DNA of 64,000 nucleotides from Pseudomonas fluorescens (GTDB lineage: Bacteria; Pseudomonadota; Gammaproteobacteria; Pseudomonadales; Pseudomonadaceae). How positions within the stretch are numbered: the first letter of the stretch is position 1; each line of letters opens with the position of its first letter. A program made the position numbers and the translations under genes. Of this stretch, positions 45,235 through 54,333 are shown piece after piece. The DNA lies in NCBI RefSeq assembly GCF_001648775.1, contig NZ_LVEJ01000019.1, positions 62,001 through 126,000 on the forward strand. The letters are read 5' to 3'. The notes beneath the pieces were generated by a model. The model was not told the origin of the DNA and did not search any database. It was given only the letters and a program-made list of their open reading frames with translations.

Positions 45235-46120
45235 AGCTGCGCCGACGCAAACTGATCACCGCATCGACGCTGTAAACGGCCAGGCCGGCCCAGATGAAGA
45301 TAAACGCGACTAACGTGCTCGACGACAAGTGCTCGCCGAACAGCAACACCGCCTGCAACAGCACGAGGGTCGGCGCCAGGTATTGCAGGAAGCCGATCGT
45401 GGTGTAGGGCAAGTGACGCGTGGCGGCGTTGAAGCACACTAGCGGCACCAAAGTCACCGGCCCTGCGGCCACCAGCCACCAGGCTTGGGACGTAGTCCAG
45501 AACTCCGGTTGCGCGCTGGTTGCGGTCTGATTGAAAAGCAGCCAGGCGATGGCAATCGGCACCAGCATCCAGGTTTCCACCACCAGCCCCGGCAACGCTT
45601 TCACCGGTGCTTGTTTGCGGATCAAACCGTAGAAGCCAAAGGTCAACGCGAGCACCAGCGACACCCACGGCAGACTGCCGACTTGCCAGACCTGCTGCGC
45701 CACACCGACGGCCGCCAATCCCACAGCGAGCCACTGCATGCGCCGCAAGCGCTCGCCGAGAATCAACATCCCCAGCAATACGTTCACCAGCGGGTTGATG
45801 TAGTAGCCGAGGCTCGCTTCAAGCATGCGTCCGTTGTTCACCGACCACACATAGGTCAGCCAGTTGGCCGCGATCAGCGTGCCGCTCAACGCCAGAATTG
45901 CCAGACGTTTCGGGTTGTCCAGCAGTTCGCGCCACCAGCCCGGGTGTTTCCACACCATCAGCAGCAGCGCACCAAACAGCGCCGACCACAGCACCCGATG
46001 GATGATGATCTCGACCGCTGGCACTTCGGCGATGGCTTTGAAGTAGATCGGGAACAGGCCCCAGATAATGTAGGCACTCAGGCCCAGAATGTACCCGCGA
46101 CGCGGGTTGGCGGCTTGCAT
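45233..46120 (-). CDS. rarD: RarD-type EamA-family transporter
   Basis: 295 residues with ten predicted membrane helices and two EamA repeats. The start (GYILGLSAYIIWGLFPIYFK) and the YYINPLVNVLLGMLILGERL segment are typical of RarD. AAGGA precedes the ATG at 46120. It is a putative metabolite exporter of the inner membrane; the substrate is unknown. The stop codon lies within a TTTTTTGATCA motif of the repeat locus. Confidence 0.9.
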   Translation of the reverse strand: MQAANPRRGYILGLSAYIIWGLFPIYFKAIAEVPAVEIIIHRVLWSALFGALLLMVWKHPGWWRELLDNPKRLAILALSGTLIAANWLTYVWSVNNGRMLEASLGYYINPLVNVLLGMLILGERLRRMQWLAVGLAAVGVAQQVWQVGSLPWVSLVLALTFGFYGLIRKQAPVKALPGLVVETWMLVPIAIAWLLFNQTATSAQPEFWTTSQAWWLVAAGPVTLVPLVCFNAATRHLPYTTIGFLQYLAPTLVLLQAVLLFGEHLSSSTLVAFIFIWAGLAVYSVDAVISLRRRS

Positions 46121-46220
46121 GCAGAATCCTTGCTCAGGCAGCTGACAAAGGAGGGATTGTAAGGAGATTTGCCGGCGAGTGCCGTAGCTGATTGGTCAGA
46201 AATGTGTGAACACACAACCC

Positions 46221-46313
46221 CTGTGGGAGCGAGCTTGCTCGCGAATACGGACTGACATTCAACATTACGCTGACTGACATGACGCCTTCGCGAGCAAGCT
46301 CGCTCCCACAGGG
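46221..46313. repeat. REP pair between rarD and srkA
   Basis: Direct copy at 46222-46245 and inverse copy at 46287-46311, in the less common order (GTGGG first). Confidence 0.9.
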
Positions 46314-46325
46314 TTCAGGTTCGAA

Positions 46326-47300
46326 TCAGAAGAGTTTCAGCGGTTCCTCGTTGAGCGCGGACAGTTGCTCACGCAACGCCAACACCTGATCGCCCCAATA
46401 ACGTTCGGTACCGAACCACGGAAAGCTGTGCGGGAATGCCGGGTCATCCCAGCGCCGTGCCAGCCAGGCGCTGTAATGCATCAGGCGCAAGGCGCGCAGC
46501 GGTTCGATCAGCGCCAGTTCACGGGGGTCGAAATCGTGGAATTCGTTGTAGCCGTCCATCAATTCCGAGAGCTGGCCGAGGCATTCCTGACGGTCGCCGG
46601 CGAGCATCATCCAGATGTCCTGCACCGCCGGGCCCATGCGGCAGTCGTCGAGGTCGACGATGTGAAACATTTCGTCGCGGCACATCATGTTGCCGGGGTG
46701 GCAGTCGCCGTGCATGCGGATGTTCTGGTGCGGCGTGTTGGCGTAGGCATCTTCCACGCGTTTGAGCAGGTCGCGGGCGACGGACTCGTAAGCCGGTAGC
46801 AGGCTTTTCGGAATGAAGTTGCCTTCGAGCAAAGTGTTCAGCGAGGCGTGGCCGAAGTTCTGCACGGCGAGCGCTTCACGGTGTTCGAACGGCTTGGTCG
46901 CGCCGACCGCGTGAATGCGCCCGAGCAACTGGCCGAGGCGATACAGCTGATCAAGATTGCCCGGTTCCGGTGCCCGGCCGCCGCGACGCGGGAACAGGGT
47001 GAAGCGGAAACCGGCGTGTTCGTGCAGGGTTTCGCCGTTGTGGATCAGCGGCGCCACGACCGGGATTTCGACGTCGGCCAGCTCGAAGGTGAACTTGTGT
47101 TCTTCGAGAATCGCTTCGTTGGTCCAGCGCTGCGGACGGTAGAACTTGGCAATCAGCGGTTCGGAGTCTTCGATGCCGACCTGATAGACGCGGTTTTCGT
47201 AGCTGTTGAGCGCCAGAATGCGTGCATCACTGAGGAAACCAATGCTTTCAACGGCATCGAGGACGAGGTCGGGGGTGAGGGTTTCAAACGGGTGGGCCAT
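46326..47300 (-). CDS. srkA: Stress-response serine/threonine kinase SrkA (YihE)
   Basis: 324 residues of the choline-kinase/APH fold. NSYENRVYQVGIED near residue 33 starts the ATP lobe, IRMHGDCHPGNMM near 199 is the catalytic loop and HIVDLDDC near 215 the metal-binding Asp. It matches YihE/RdoA, a protein kinase linked to Cpx stress and cell-death control in E. coli. The start at 47300 has GGAG 6-7 bp upstream; the longer frame to 47417 runs into a REP. Confidence 0.93.
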   Translation of the reverse strand: MAHPFETLTPDLVLDAVESIGFLSDARILALNSYENRVYQVGIEDSEPLIAKFYRPQRWTNEAILEEHKFTFELADVEIPVVAPLIHNGETLHEHAGFRFTLFPRRGGRAPEPGNLDQLYRLGQLLGRIHAVGATKPFEHREALAVQNFGHASLNTLLEGNFIPKSLLPAYESVARDLLKRVEDAYANTPHQNIRMHGDCHPGNMMCRDEMFHIVDLDDCRMGPAVQDIWMMLAGDRQECLGQLSELMDGYNEFHDFDPRELALIEPLRALRLMHYSAWLARRWDDPAFPHSFPWFGTERYWGDQVLALREQLSALNEEPLKLF

Positions 47301-47390
47301 GCTGACTCCTGCGCGCAGCAGGCTGCCGCGTCCGGCCCAGCATGGTAGCGCAGATGGCAGCGGGGGAGGTGGTTGGTGTCTGGTTGAACC

Positions 47391-47463
47391 TCTTCGCGAG
47401 CAGGCTCGCTCCCACATTAGGAATCCGATCCCCCTGTGGGAGCGAGCTTGCTCGCGAAGGCGG
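47391..47463. repeat. REP pair between phoX and srkA
   Basis: Inverse copy at 47393-47415 and direct copy at 47435-47460. Confidence 0.9.
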
Positions 47464-47467
47464 TGGA

Positions 47468-49369
47468 TCAGGCGCCGACGATCCCGCCGTCCTCCCGAGT
47501 AATCGCCATCACCGAAGACCGCGGCTTGCCATTCGGCAAATGCTCAGGGAAGGTCGAGCCGCCGTTCTCCCCCGGATGTTGAATCCCGACAAACAGGGTT
47601 TTCTGATCCGGCGAGAAGCTGATCCCCGTCACCTCACAACCAATCGGCCCGACCATGAAGCGGCGAATCTCACCGGTCTTGGGATCGGCGCAGAGCATCT
47701 GGTTGTTGCCCATCCCGGCAAAGTCGCCGGCATTGCTCGAGTCGCCGTCGGTGAGAATCCACAAACGCCCGGCCTTGTCGAAACCCAAGCCATCCGGGCT
47801 GTTGAACATGTTCTGCGGGGTGATGTTCTTTGAGCCGCCCTTCGGCGTCCCGGCATGCACGCCCGGGTTGCCGGCGACCACAAACAGATCCCAGGCAAAC
47901 GTCTTCGAAGCGTGATCATCGCGGTCGGTGCGCCAGCGCAGGATCTGCCCGTAGACGTTCTTCTCGCGCGGATTCGGCCCACCGACTGGCTGGCCGTCTT
48001 CGCCACGCTTGGCGTTGTTGGTCAGCGTGCAATAAACCTGGCCGTCCTTGGGGCTGACGACGATCCATTCCGGGCGGTCCATGCGCGTCGCGCCAACCAC
48101 GCTGGCGGCGAGGCGCGCGTGGATCAGCACTTCGGCCTGGTCGGCAAAACCGCTGCTGGCGTCGATGCCGTTTTTGCCGTGGGTCAGTTCGATCCACTGG
48201 CCCTGGCCTTTCGGGTGGTCGGGGTTGCTGTCGCCGTTGTCGAACTTGGCCACGTACAAGGTGCCGTGATCGAGGATGTCGCGGTTGGCCTTGGCGTTGC
48301 GATGGTTGATGCGGTCACGGCTGACGAATTTGTAGATGAATTCGCCTCGCTCGTCGTCGCCCATGTACACCACGGCGCGACCGTCATCGGTCTCGGCCAG
48401 TGCGGCGTTTTCATGTTTGAAGCGGCCCAGCGCGGTGCGTTTGACCGGGGTTGATTGCGGATCGAACGGATCGATCTCGACCACCCAGCCGTGACGGTTG
48501 AGTTCGTTGGGGTTCTTCGCCATGTCGAAGCGCGGGTCGTACGGGTGCCAGTTGATCTCACGGCTGGCGACCGACACGCCGTAGCGCTTTTGCGCCGGGT
48601 CGAACTGCTGCTGGGCGTTGCTGCTGCCGAAGCAGTCGGTGAAGTTTTCTTCACAGGTCAGGTAAGTGCCCCACGGGGTTTTACCGTTGGCGCAGTTCTG
48701 GAAGGTGCCGAGGACTTTCTTGCCGTGCTTGTCGGCAGCGGTCTTCATCAGGTCATGGCCAGCTGCCGGGCCGCTGATGCGCAGCGGTGAGTTGCCGTGA
48801 ATGCGGCGGTTGTAACGCGAGCCTTGAACGAACTGCCACTGGCCGTTCTTGCGTTGCACTTCGATCACCGACACGCCTTCGCAGGCCAGTGCCTTGCGCA
48901 CGTCTTCGGCCGATTGCGGCATGCCGCCGTGCGGGTAGAGGTAGCGGTAGTTGGTGTATTCGTTGTTGATCGCCATCAACGCGCGATTGCGATCATCGGG
49001 GAAGGCTAACAGGCTCATGCCGTCGTTGTTGTCGCCGAACTGCACTTCCTGTGCGGCCGCGGTGCCGTTACCGCTCGGGTCGAAGGCCGGGCCGTTTTTC
49101 TGCAAGGGCTGGCCCCAACTGATCAGCACCGAAGACTTGTAGCCTTTGGGCAGTGTGATGACGTCGGTGGTCGCCGCAGGAATGCTCTCGAAACCGAGCA
49201 AGCGGCTGTTGCCGGCGCTGATACCGGTGGCCAGCGCGCTGCGGCTCAACAGGCTGCCGCCGAGGAACATCGCCGCACCGCACAGCGCACCGGCGCCGAT
49301 GAAGCCGCGACGGCTGAGGCCGACCATTTTTTCAAGGTCAGTGGATTGGTTTTCTTCTAATAGGCTCAC
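47468..49369 (-). CDS. phoX: PhoX-family (DUF839) Tat-exported phosphatase
   Basis: 633 residues. The twin-arginine signal SRRGFIGAGALCGAAMFLGG lies at about residues 19-38, followed by an AxA-type cleavage region. The mature protein has PhoX features such as TYLTCEENFTDCFG, VYMGDDERGEFIYKFVSRD and FVGIQHPGE. PhoX enzymes are Ca/Fe-dependent alkaline phosphatases of the periplasm. The start is GTG at 49369 with GGGAG about 6 bp upstream; the overlapping ATG is out of frame. No Pho box was identified. Confidence 0.92.
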   Translation of the reverse strand: MSLLEENQSTDLEKMVGLSRRGFIGAGALCGAAMFLGGSLLSRSALATGISAGNSRLLGFESIPAATTDVITLPKGYKSSVLISWGQPLQKNGPAFDPSGNGTAAAQEVQFGDNNDGMSLLAFPDDRNRALMAINNEYTNYRYLYPHGGMPQSAEDVRKALACEGVSVIEVQRKNGQWQFVQGSRYNRRIHGNSPLRISGPAAGHDLMKTAADKHGKKVLGTFQNCANGKTPWGTYLTCEENFTDCFGSSNAQQQFDPAQKRYGVSVASREINWHPYDPRFDMAKNPNELNRHGWVVEIDPFDPQSTPVKRTALGRFKHENAALAETDDGRAVVYMGDDERGEFIYKFVSRDRINHRNAKANRDILDHGTLYVAKFDNGDSNPDHPKGQGQWIELTHGKNGIDASSGFADQAEVLIHARLAASVVGATRMDRPEWIVVSPKDGQVYCTLTNNAKRGEDGQPVGGPNPREKNVYGQILRWRTDRDDHASKTFAWDLFVVAGNPGVHAGTPKGGSKNITPQNMFNSPDGLGFDKAGRLWILTDGDSSNAGDFAGMGNNQMLCADPKTGEIRRFMVGPIGCEVTGISFSPDQKTLFVGIQHPGENGGSTFPEHLPNGKPRSSVMAITREDGGIVGA

Positions 49370-49439
49370 ATCAGGCTCCCTGCTTGGTTTTGGCAGCCAC
49401 CTTAATGAGCGTCGATGACGCTTTCGTTGCAGAACCGGA

Positions 49440-50204
49440 CTAGAGCGGCGTGCCGATCAGCACATTGGACGGTGAAAACTGCACCTGCACCGGTTGCTCG
49501 ACGGTCAGCCCGCGAGTGCGCAAGTCCAGCGGCTCAGCCAGAGCGCAGAGGGTATGGCCGTTGGGCAGGGTAATGCGCACTTCGCTGGGGCCATCCTCGG
49601 CGTCGAGAATTTCTTCGATGGTGCCGTTGAGAAGATTGTGACCAGACGTTGCAGATTGATCTTTACTCAGCAACTCCAGCCAGCCGGCCTTGATCAGCGC
49701 CACCACTTCGGTACCGGCCTGCAGTTCCAGATGCACGGTGCTGTCGTGGGTGATCTGCGCGTCAAGGTGCAGGCCCTCAGCCAGTTCAAGGCGGATCAGG
49801 TCATTGCGGCCCTGACTTTCAATCGCCACGACCTTGCCGTGTAACTGATTGCGCGCGCTGGTTCTGAGCATCAGCCGACCGAGCAGGTCGAGATCGCTGG
49901 CGTCTTCCGCCGCTTCCAGCACCTGCGCCTGCAAGGCTTGCAGCTTTTGATACAGGCGCAGAACACGCTCGCCCTCGCTGGACAGTTTCGCCCCGCCACC
50001 GCCCTTGCCGCCGACGGCGCGTTCGACCAGTGGTTTCTGCGCGAGGTTGTTCAGTTCATCGATGGCATCCCACGCCGCTTTGTAACTCAGGCCTGCGCTT
50101 TTTGCGGCGCGGGTGATCGAGCCCTGTTCGGCAATGTGCTGCAGCAGGGCGATGCGCTGCGGACGGCGGACGATGTGCTGGGATAACAGGGACGGCATGG
50201 ACAT
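49440..50204 (-). CDS. modE: ModE-type molybdate-dependent regulator
   Basis: 254 residues. An N-terminal LysR-like winged helix (RIALLQHIAEQGSITRAAKS; SYKAAWDAIDELNNLA; GGKGGGGAKLSSEGERVL) is followed by two Mop/TOBE domains (RTSARNQLHGKVVAIESQGR; GHNLLNGTIEEILDAEDGPS) that bind molybdate. It should repress molybdate uptake or activate molybdoenzyme genes, but no mod or moa genes are nearby. The ribosome-binding site is weak; ATG at 50198 is an alternative. Confidence 0.93.
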   Translation of the reverse strand: MSMPSLLSQHIVRRPQRIALLQHIAEQGSITRAAKSAGLSYKAAWDAIDELNNLAQKPLVERAVGGKGGGGAKLSSEGERVLRLYQKLQALQAQVLEAAEDASDLDLLGRLMLRTSARNQLHGKVVAIESQGRNDLIRLELAEGLHLDAQITHDSTVHLELQAGTEVVALIKAGWLELLSKDQSATSGHNLLNGTIEEILDAEDGPSEVRITLPNGHTLCALAEPLDLRTRGLTVEQPVQVQFSPSNVLIGTPL

Positions 50205-50279
50205 GGGTGGATGCTTTTTTGTGGCGGTGGGGGGTGAAGTTGGCCGCTTGCAACGCGAGAGTCAAGCCCGACACAGAAC

Positions 50280-50375
50280 CCTGTGGGAGCGAGCTTGCTC
50301 GCGAAAGCGGTGTGTCAGTCAACATTGATTTTTGAATGTTCTGGCCCCTTCGCGAGCAAGCTCGCTCCCACAGGG
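50280..50375. repeat. REP pair between comF and modE-type gene
   Basis: Direct copy at 50282-50305 and inverse copy at 50347-50371. Confidence 0.9.
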
Positions 50376-50389
50376 GTTATGTGTTGGCT

Positions 50390-51124
50390 TCAGCTTCCGG
50401 GTTTTGGTGTGCGCGCGAGGCAATAGACATCGACCCGCGTTGCGCCAGCGTCCATCAGCAATCGGGCGAGTGCCTGGGCGGTGGCACCGGTGGTCAGCAC
50501 ATCATCAACCAGCGCCAGATGCCGGCCTTTTACTTGCGCATCCGGGGCAATGTCGAAGGCATCGCGCAGATTGCGTTTACGCGCTTTGGCGTCGAGATCC
50601 TGCTGGGCATCGGTGTCTTTGATGCGGCGCAACACTGTTTCCTCGCACGGCAGATCCAGCGATGCACTCAACCAGCGTGCGAGCATCGCCGCCTGGTTGA
50701 ACCCTCTTTGGCGCAGGCGTTTACTCGCCAGCGGCACCGGCAACAACGCATCGGGCCTTGGCAAACCTTCGTCGAAGCGATGTTGCAGGTATTGTCCGAG
50801 AACGTCTGCGAGAAGTCGGCCAAACGGCCATTTCGCATTGTGTTTAAAACGCGTGATCAGGCTGTCCACAGGGAAGCCATAAAGCCACGGCACTGCCACC
50901 TGTTCGAACGCCGGAGGCTCTAGCAGGCACTCGCCACAGGTCAGGCCCGCCGCGGTCTGCGGCAAAGCGCAAGTCACACAGTGGTCGCCGAGCCATGGCA
51001 GATCGGTTTCGCAGGCAACGCAGAGGGGGATTTGCGTGTCCGTTGGCTCATCGCATAACAAGCATGTCTGTATGTTTTTTAAACAGATGTAAACCGACTC
51101 TTTGTATCGTGGTTGACAGCGCAT
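50390..51124 (-). CDS. comF: ComF-family phosphoribosyltransferase-like protein
   Basis: 244 residues. Paired cysteines near the N-terminus (CLLCDE, CVAC, CVTC, CGEC) form the ComF zinc finger, and ALVDDVLTTGATAQALARLL near residue 205 is the PRPP-binding loop of type I phosphoribosyltransferases. In competent bacteria ComF supports single-strand DNA handling during uptake; in pseudomonads the role is not established. ATG 51124 has a strong AAGGA site. The first codons overlap a BirA-type operator of the divergent bioB. Confidence 0.9.
   Translation of the reverse strand: MRCQPRYKESVYICLKNIQTCLLCDEPTDTQIPLCVACETDLPWLGDHCVTCALPQTAAGLTCGECLLEPPAFEQVAVPWLYGFPVDSLITRFKHNAKWPFGRLLADVLGQYLQHRFDEGLPRPDALLPVPLASKRLRQRGFNQAAMLARWLSASLDLPCEETVLRRIKDTDAQQDLDAKARKRNLRDAFDIAPDAQVKGRHLALVDDVLTTGATAQALARLLMDAGATRVDVYCLARTPKPGS
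51088..51120. promoter_or_regulatory. BirA-type biotin operator over the bioB promoter
   Basis: ATGTAAACC (51088-51096), 15 bp, GGTTGACAG (51112-51120): a near match to the BirA operator TTGTAAACC-N15-GGTTTACAA. The right half-site contains TTGACA (51114-51119), a perfect -35 hexamer facing bioB, with AT-rich -10 candidates (TTAAATATG) at 51134-51142. Bound BirA-biotinyl-AMP would therefore cover the promoter. The site also lies inside codons 2-12 of comF. Confidence 0.8.
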
Positions 51125-51215
51125 GACTCTTCCTTAAATATGCCGAACATCCGTGTAGCGCCTGTGGGTATTCCGTTTCCCCAGCCGCAAGCCAAGCATA
51201 ACCAAGGAATTACCC

Positions 51216-52271
51216 ATGAGCGCGAGCACCACCGCCACCCTGCGTCACGACTGGTCTCTGGCCGAAGTCAAAGCACTCTTCGTACAGCCCTTCAACGACT
51301 TGCTGTTCCAGGCCCAAACGGTGCACCGCGCGCATTTCAACGCCAATCGCGTTCAGGTCTCGACCCTGTTGTCGATCAAGACCGGCGCCTGCCCGGAAGA
51401 CTGCAAGTACTGCCCGCAGTCCGGTCACTACAACACCGGCCTTGAAAAAGAAAAGCTGATGGAAGTGCAGAAAGTCCTCGAAGAGGCGGCGCGCGCCAAG
51501 GCCATCGGCTCGACGCGGTTCTGCATGGGCGCGGCATGGAAGCACCCGTCGGCCAAAGACATGCCGTACGTGCTGAAAATGGTCGAAGGCGTGAAAGCCC
51601 TGGGCCTGGAAACCTGCATGACCCTCGGTCGTCTCGATCAGGATCAGACCGAAGCGCTGGCCAAGGCTGGCCTCGATTACTACAACCACAACCTCGACAC
51701 GTCGCCTGAGTTCTACGGCAGCATCATCACCACCCGCACTTACAGCGAGCGTCTGCAAACGCTGGCCTATGTGCGTGAATCGGGGATGAAGATCTGCTCG
51801 GGCGGCATTCTCGGGATGGGCGAGTCGCTGGACGACCGCGCCAATCTGCTGATCCAGTTGGCCAACCTGCCGGAACACCCGGAATCGGTGCCGATCAACA
51901 TGCTGGTGAAGGTCGCCGGCACGCCGCTGGAAAACGCTGAAGACATCGACCCGTTCGACTTCATCCGCATGCTCGCCGTGGCGCGTATCCTCATGCCGCA
52001 ATCCCACGTGCGTCTGTCCGCCGGCCGCGAAGCGATGAACGAGCAGATGCAGGCCCTGGCGTTCTTCGCCGGTGCCAACTCGATTTTCTACGGCGACAAA
52101 CTGCTGACCACTGCCAACCCGCAGGCGGACAAGGACATGCAGTTGTTCGCGCGCCTGGGCATCGCACCGGAAGCCCGTGAAGAGCATTCCGATGAAGTAC
52201 ATCAGGCCGCGATCGAGCAGGCATTGGTCGAGCAGAAGAGCAGCGAGCAGTTCTATAACGCTGCGGTTTAA
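51216..52271 (+). CDS. bioB: Biotin synthase
   Basis: 351 residues, a radical SAM enzyme that inserts sulfur into dethiobiotin. Cys59, Cys63 and Cys66 (CPEDCKYC) bind the [4Fe-4S] cluster; YYNHNLDTSPEFY near residue 149 and ICSGGILGMGE near 190 are family blocks. AAGGAA precedes the ATG. It is the first gene of bioBFHCD and follows the BirA-type operator. Confidence 0.98.
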   Translation: MSASTTATLRHDWSLAEVKALFVQPFNDLLFQAQTVHRAHFNANRVQVSTLLSIKTGACPEDCKYCPQSGHYNTGLEKEKLMEVQKVLEEAARAKAIGSTRFCMGAAWKHPSAKDMPYVLKMVEGVKALGLETCMTLGRLDQDQTEALAKAGLDYYNHNLDTSPEFYGSIITTRTYSERLQTLAYVRESGMKICSGGILGMGESLDDRANLLIQLANLPEHPESVPINMLVKVAGTPLENAEDIDPFDFIRMLAVARILMPQSHVRLSAGREAMNEQMQALAFFAGANSIFYGDKLLTTANPQADKDMQLFARLGIAPEAREEHSDEVHQAAIEQALVEQKSSEQFYNAAV

Positions 52272-52308
52272 ACCTGCGCGGATTCCTCTGAAGGAATGCA
52301 AAACCCCT

Positions 52309-52401
52309 TGTGGGAGCGAGCCTGCTCGCGAAAGCGGTGCCTCAGTCGACATTGATGTTGGATGTGAAGGCCTATTCGCGAGCAGGCTCGCTCCCACAGG
52401 G
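52309..52401. repeat. REP pair inside the bio operon (bioB-bioF)
   Basis: Direct copy at about 52310-52333 and inverse copy at about 52375-52398. It separates the first gene from bioFHCD and could stabilise or uncouple the upstream bioB message. Confidence 0.9.
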
Positions 52402-52430
52402 ATCTGTGTCATTTGAAAGTCGAGGCCTGC

Positions 52431-53609
52431 ATGTCTTTCGATCTCGCCGCACGCCTTGCTGCCCGTCGTGCCGAAAACCTCTATCGCCAGCGCCCATTGC
52501 TTGAATCCCCGCAGGGGCCGCAAGTGGTGGTCGACGGCAAACCGCTGCTCGCCTTCTGCAACAACGATTACCTTGGCCTGGCCAATCACCCGCAAGTGAT
52601 CGAAGCCTGGCGCTCGGGTGCTGAACGCTGGGGCGTCGGTGGTGGTGCTTCGCACTTGGTGATCGGCCACAGCGGCCCGCATCACGCCCTCGAAGAAGCA
52701 TTGGCCGACCTCACCGGGCGCCCGCGTGCGCTGCTGTTCACCACCGGTTACATGGCCAATCTCGGCGCAGTCACTGCGCTGGTCGGGCAGGGCGATACGG
52801 TGCTGGAGGATCGCCTCAATCATGCTTCGCTGCTCGATGCCGGTCTGTTGTCCGGCGCGCGTTTCAATCGTTACCTGCACAACGACGCGATGAGTCTGGC
52901 CAAGCGTCTGGAAAAGGCCACCGGCAACACGCTGGTGGTTACCGACGGTGTGTTCAGCATGGACGGCGACCTCGCGGATTTGCCGGCGCTGGCCCGTGAA
53001 ACCAAGGCCAAAGGCGCGTGGCTGATGGTCGATGATGCTCACGGTTTCGGGCCATTGGGGGCCAACGGTGGCGGGATCGTCGAACACTTCGGTTTGAGTC
53101 AGGACGACGTGCCAGTGCTGGTTGGCACCCTCGGCAAAGCGTTCGGTACGGCGGGTGCTTTTGTTGCCGGCAGTGAGGAGCTGATCGAGAGTTTGATCCA
53201 GTTCGCCCGCCCCTACATCTACACCACCAGCCAGCCGCCCGCGCTGGCGTGTGCAACGCTGAAAAGTCTGGAGTTGCTGCGCACTGAACACTGGCGCCGT
53301 GAGCATCTGCAAACGCTGATCCGCCAGTTCCGCCATGGCGCCGAGCAGATCGGCCTGGAGTTGATGGACAGCTTCACGCCGATCCAGCCGATCCTGATTG
53401 GCGACGCCGGCCGTGCGGTGCGTCTGTCGCAGATGTTGCGCGAGCGCGGGCTGATGGTCACCGCGATCCGCCCGCCGACCGTGCCCGCTGGCAGCGCACG
53501 ACTGCGCGTGACCCTGACCGCCGCGCACAGCGAAGCTCAGGTGCAGCTATTGTTAGAAGGACTGGCCGATTGCTTTGCCCAACTGACGTCGGAGCCAAGC
53601 CATGCGTAA
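52431..53609 (+). CDS. bioF: 8-amino-7-oxononanoate synthase
   Basis: 392 residues. A fold-type I PLP enzyme that condenses pimeloyl-ACP with alanine. Lys236 in VGTLGKAFGTAG binds PLP; CNNDYLGLANHP near residue 43 and DDAHGFGPLG near 201 are signatures. ATG 52431 has GAGG 6 bp upstream. The 3' end overlaps bioH by 8 bp. Confidence 0.98.
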   Translation: MSFDLAARLAARRAENLYRQRPLLESPQGPQVVVDGKPLLAFCNNDYLGLANHPQVIEAWRSGAERWGVGGGASHLVIGHSGPHHALEEALADLTGRPRALLFTTGYMANLGAVTALVGQGDTVLEDRLNHASLLDAGLLSGARFNRYLHNDAMSLAKRLEKATGNTLVVTDGVFSMDGDLADLPALARETKAKGAWLMVDDAHGFGPLGANGGGIVEHFGLSQDDVPVLVGTLGKAFGTAGAFVAGSEELIESLIQFARPYIYTTSQPPALACATLKSLELLRTEHWRREHLQTLIRQFRHGAEQIGLELMDSFTPIQPILIGDAGRAVRLSQMLRERGLMVTAIRPPTVPAGSARLRVTLTAAHSEAQVQLLLEGLADCFAQLTSEPSHA

Positions 53610-54333
53610 TCGCCTGATTCTGCTGCCCGGCTGGGGCCTCGGCGTGTCGCCGATGGAGCCTCTGGCCGCCGCATTGCAGGGACTCGACGAACACCTGAAG
53701 GTCGAAATCGAGCCGTTGCCGGAGCTGGACTCCAGCGATCTGCAAACGTGGCTCGACGAACTCGATGAAAACATTCCCCAGGATGTCTGGCTCGGTGGCT
53801 GGTCGTTGGGCGGCATGCTCGCCTCCGAGCTGGCGGCACGTCGCGGCGAGCGCTGCTGCGGTTTGCTGACGCTGGCGAGCAACCCGTGCTTTGTCGCCGA
53901 TGAGCAGTGGCCGAGTGCGATGCCGGGTGAGACCTTCGACGCGTTTCTCGCCGGTTGCCAAAGCAATCCGCGGATGACCCTCAAGCGTTTCTCTTTGCTG
54001 TGTGCCCAAGGCGCGCAAGACGCGCGCGGTTTGTCGCGGTTGATGCAGGGCGGCGCACCGAATGGCACGCCGACAGCGTTGATGGCCGGGCTGGAACTGC
54101 TCGCGCAACTGGATACTCGCCAAGCGCTGCAAGCGTTTCGTGGCCCGCAGTTTCATCTGTTCGCCGGACAGGACGCGCTGGTGCCGGCGGAAGCGGCAGG
54201 GGCGTTGTTCACCCTGTTGCCGGATATTGAAATGGGTCTGATCGAACAGGCCAGCCATGCGTTTCTTCTGGAGGATCCCCACGGAGTGGCCGGTGCGATC
54301 CAGGCTTTCTTACATGAGTGCGCTGATGACTGA
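53602..54333 (+). CDS. bioH: Pimeloyl-ACP methyl ester carboxylesterase BioH
   Basis: 243 residues of the alpha/beta-hydrolase fold. Ser68 in GGWSLGG is the nucleophile; FAGQDALVP and EQASHAFLLE supply the Asp and His. It removes the methyl group that BioC adds, ending pimelate-chain synthesis. It overlaps bioF at its start and bioC at its end. Confidence 0.96.
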   Translation: MRNRLILLPGWGLGVSPMEPLAAALQGLDEHLKVEIEPLPELDSSDLQTWLDELDENIPQDVWLGGWSLGGMLASELAARRGERCCGLLTLASNPCFVADEQWPSAMPGETFDAFLAGCQSNPRMTLKRFSLLCAQGAQDARGLSRLMQGGAPNGTPTALMAGLELLAQLDTRQALQAFRGPQFHLFAGQDALVPAEAAGALFTLLPDIEMGLIEQASHAFLLEDPHGVAGAIQAFLHECADD

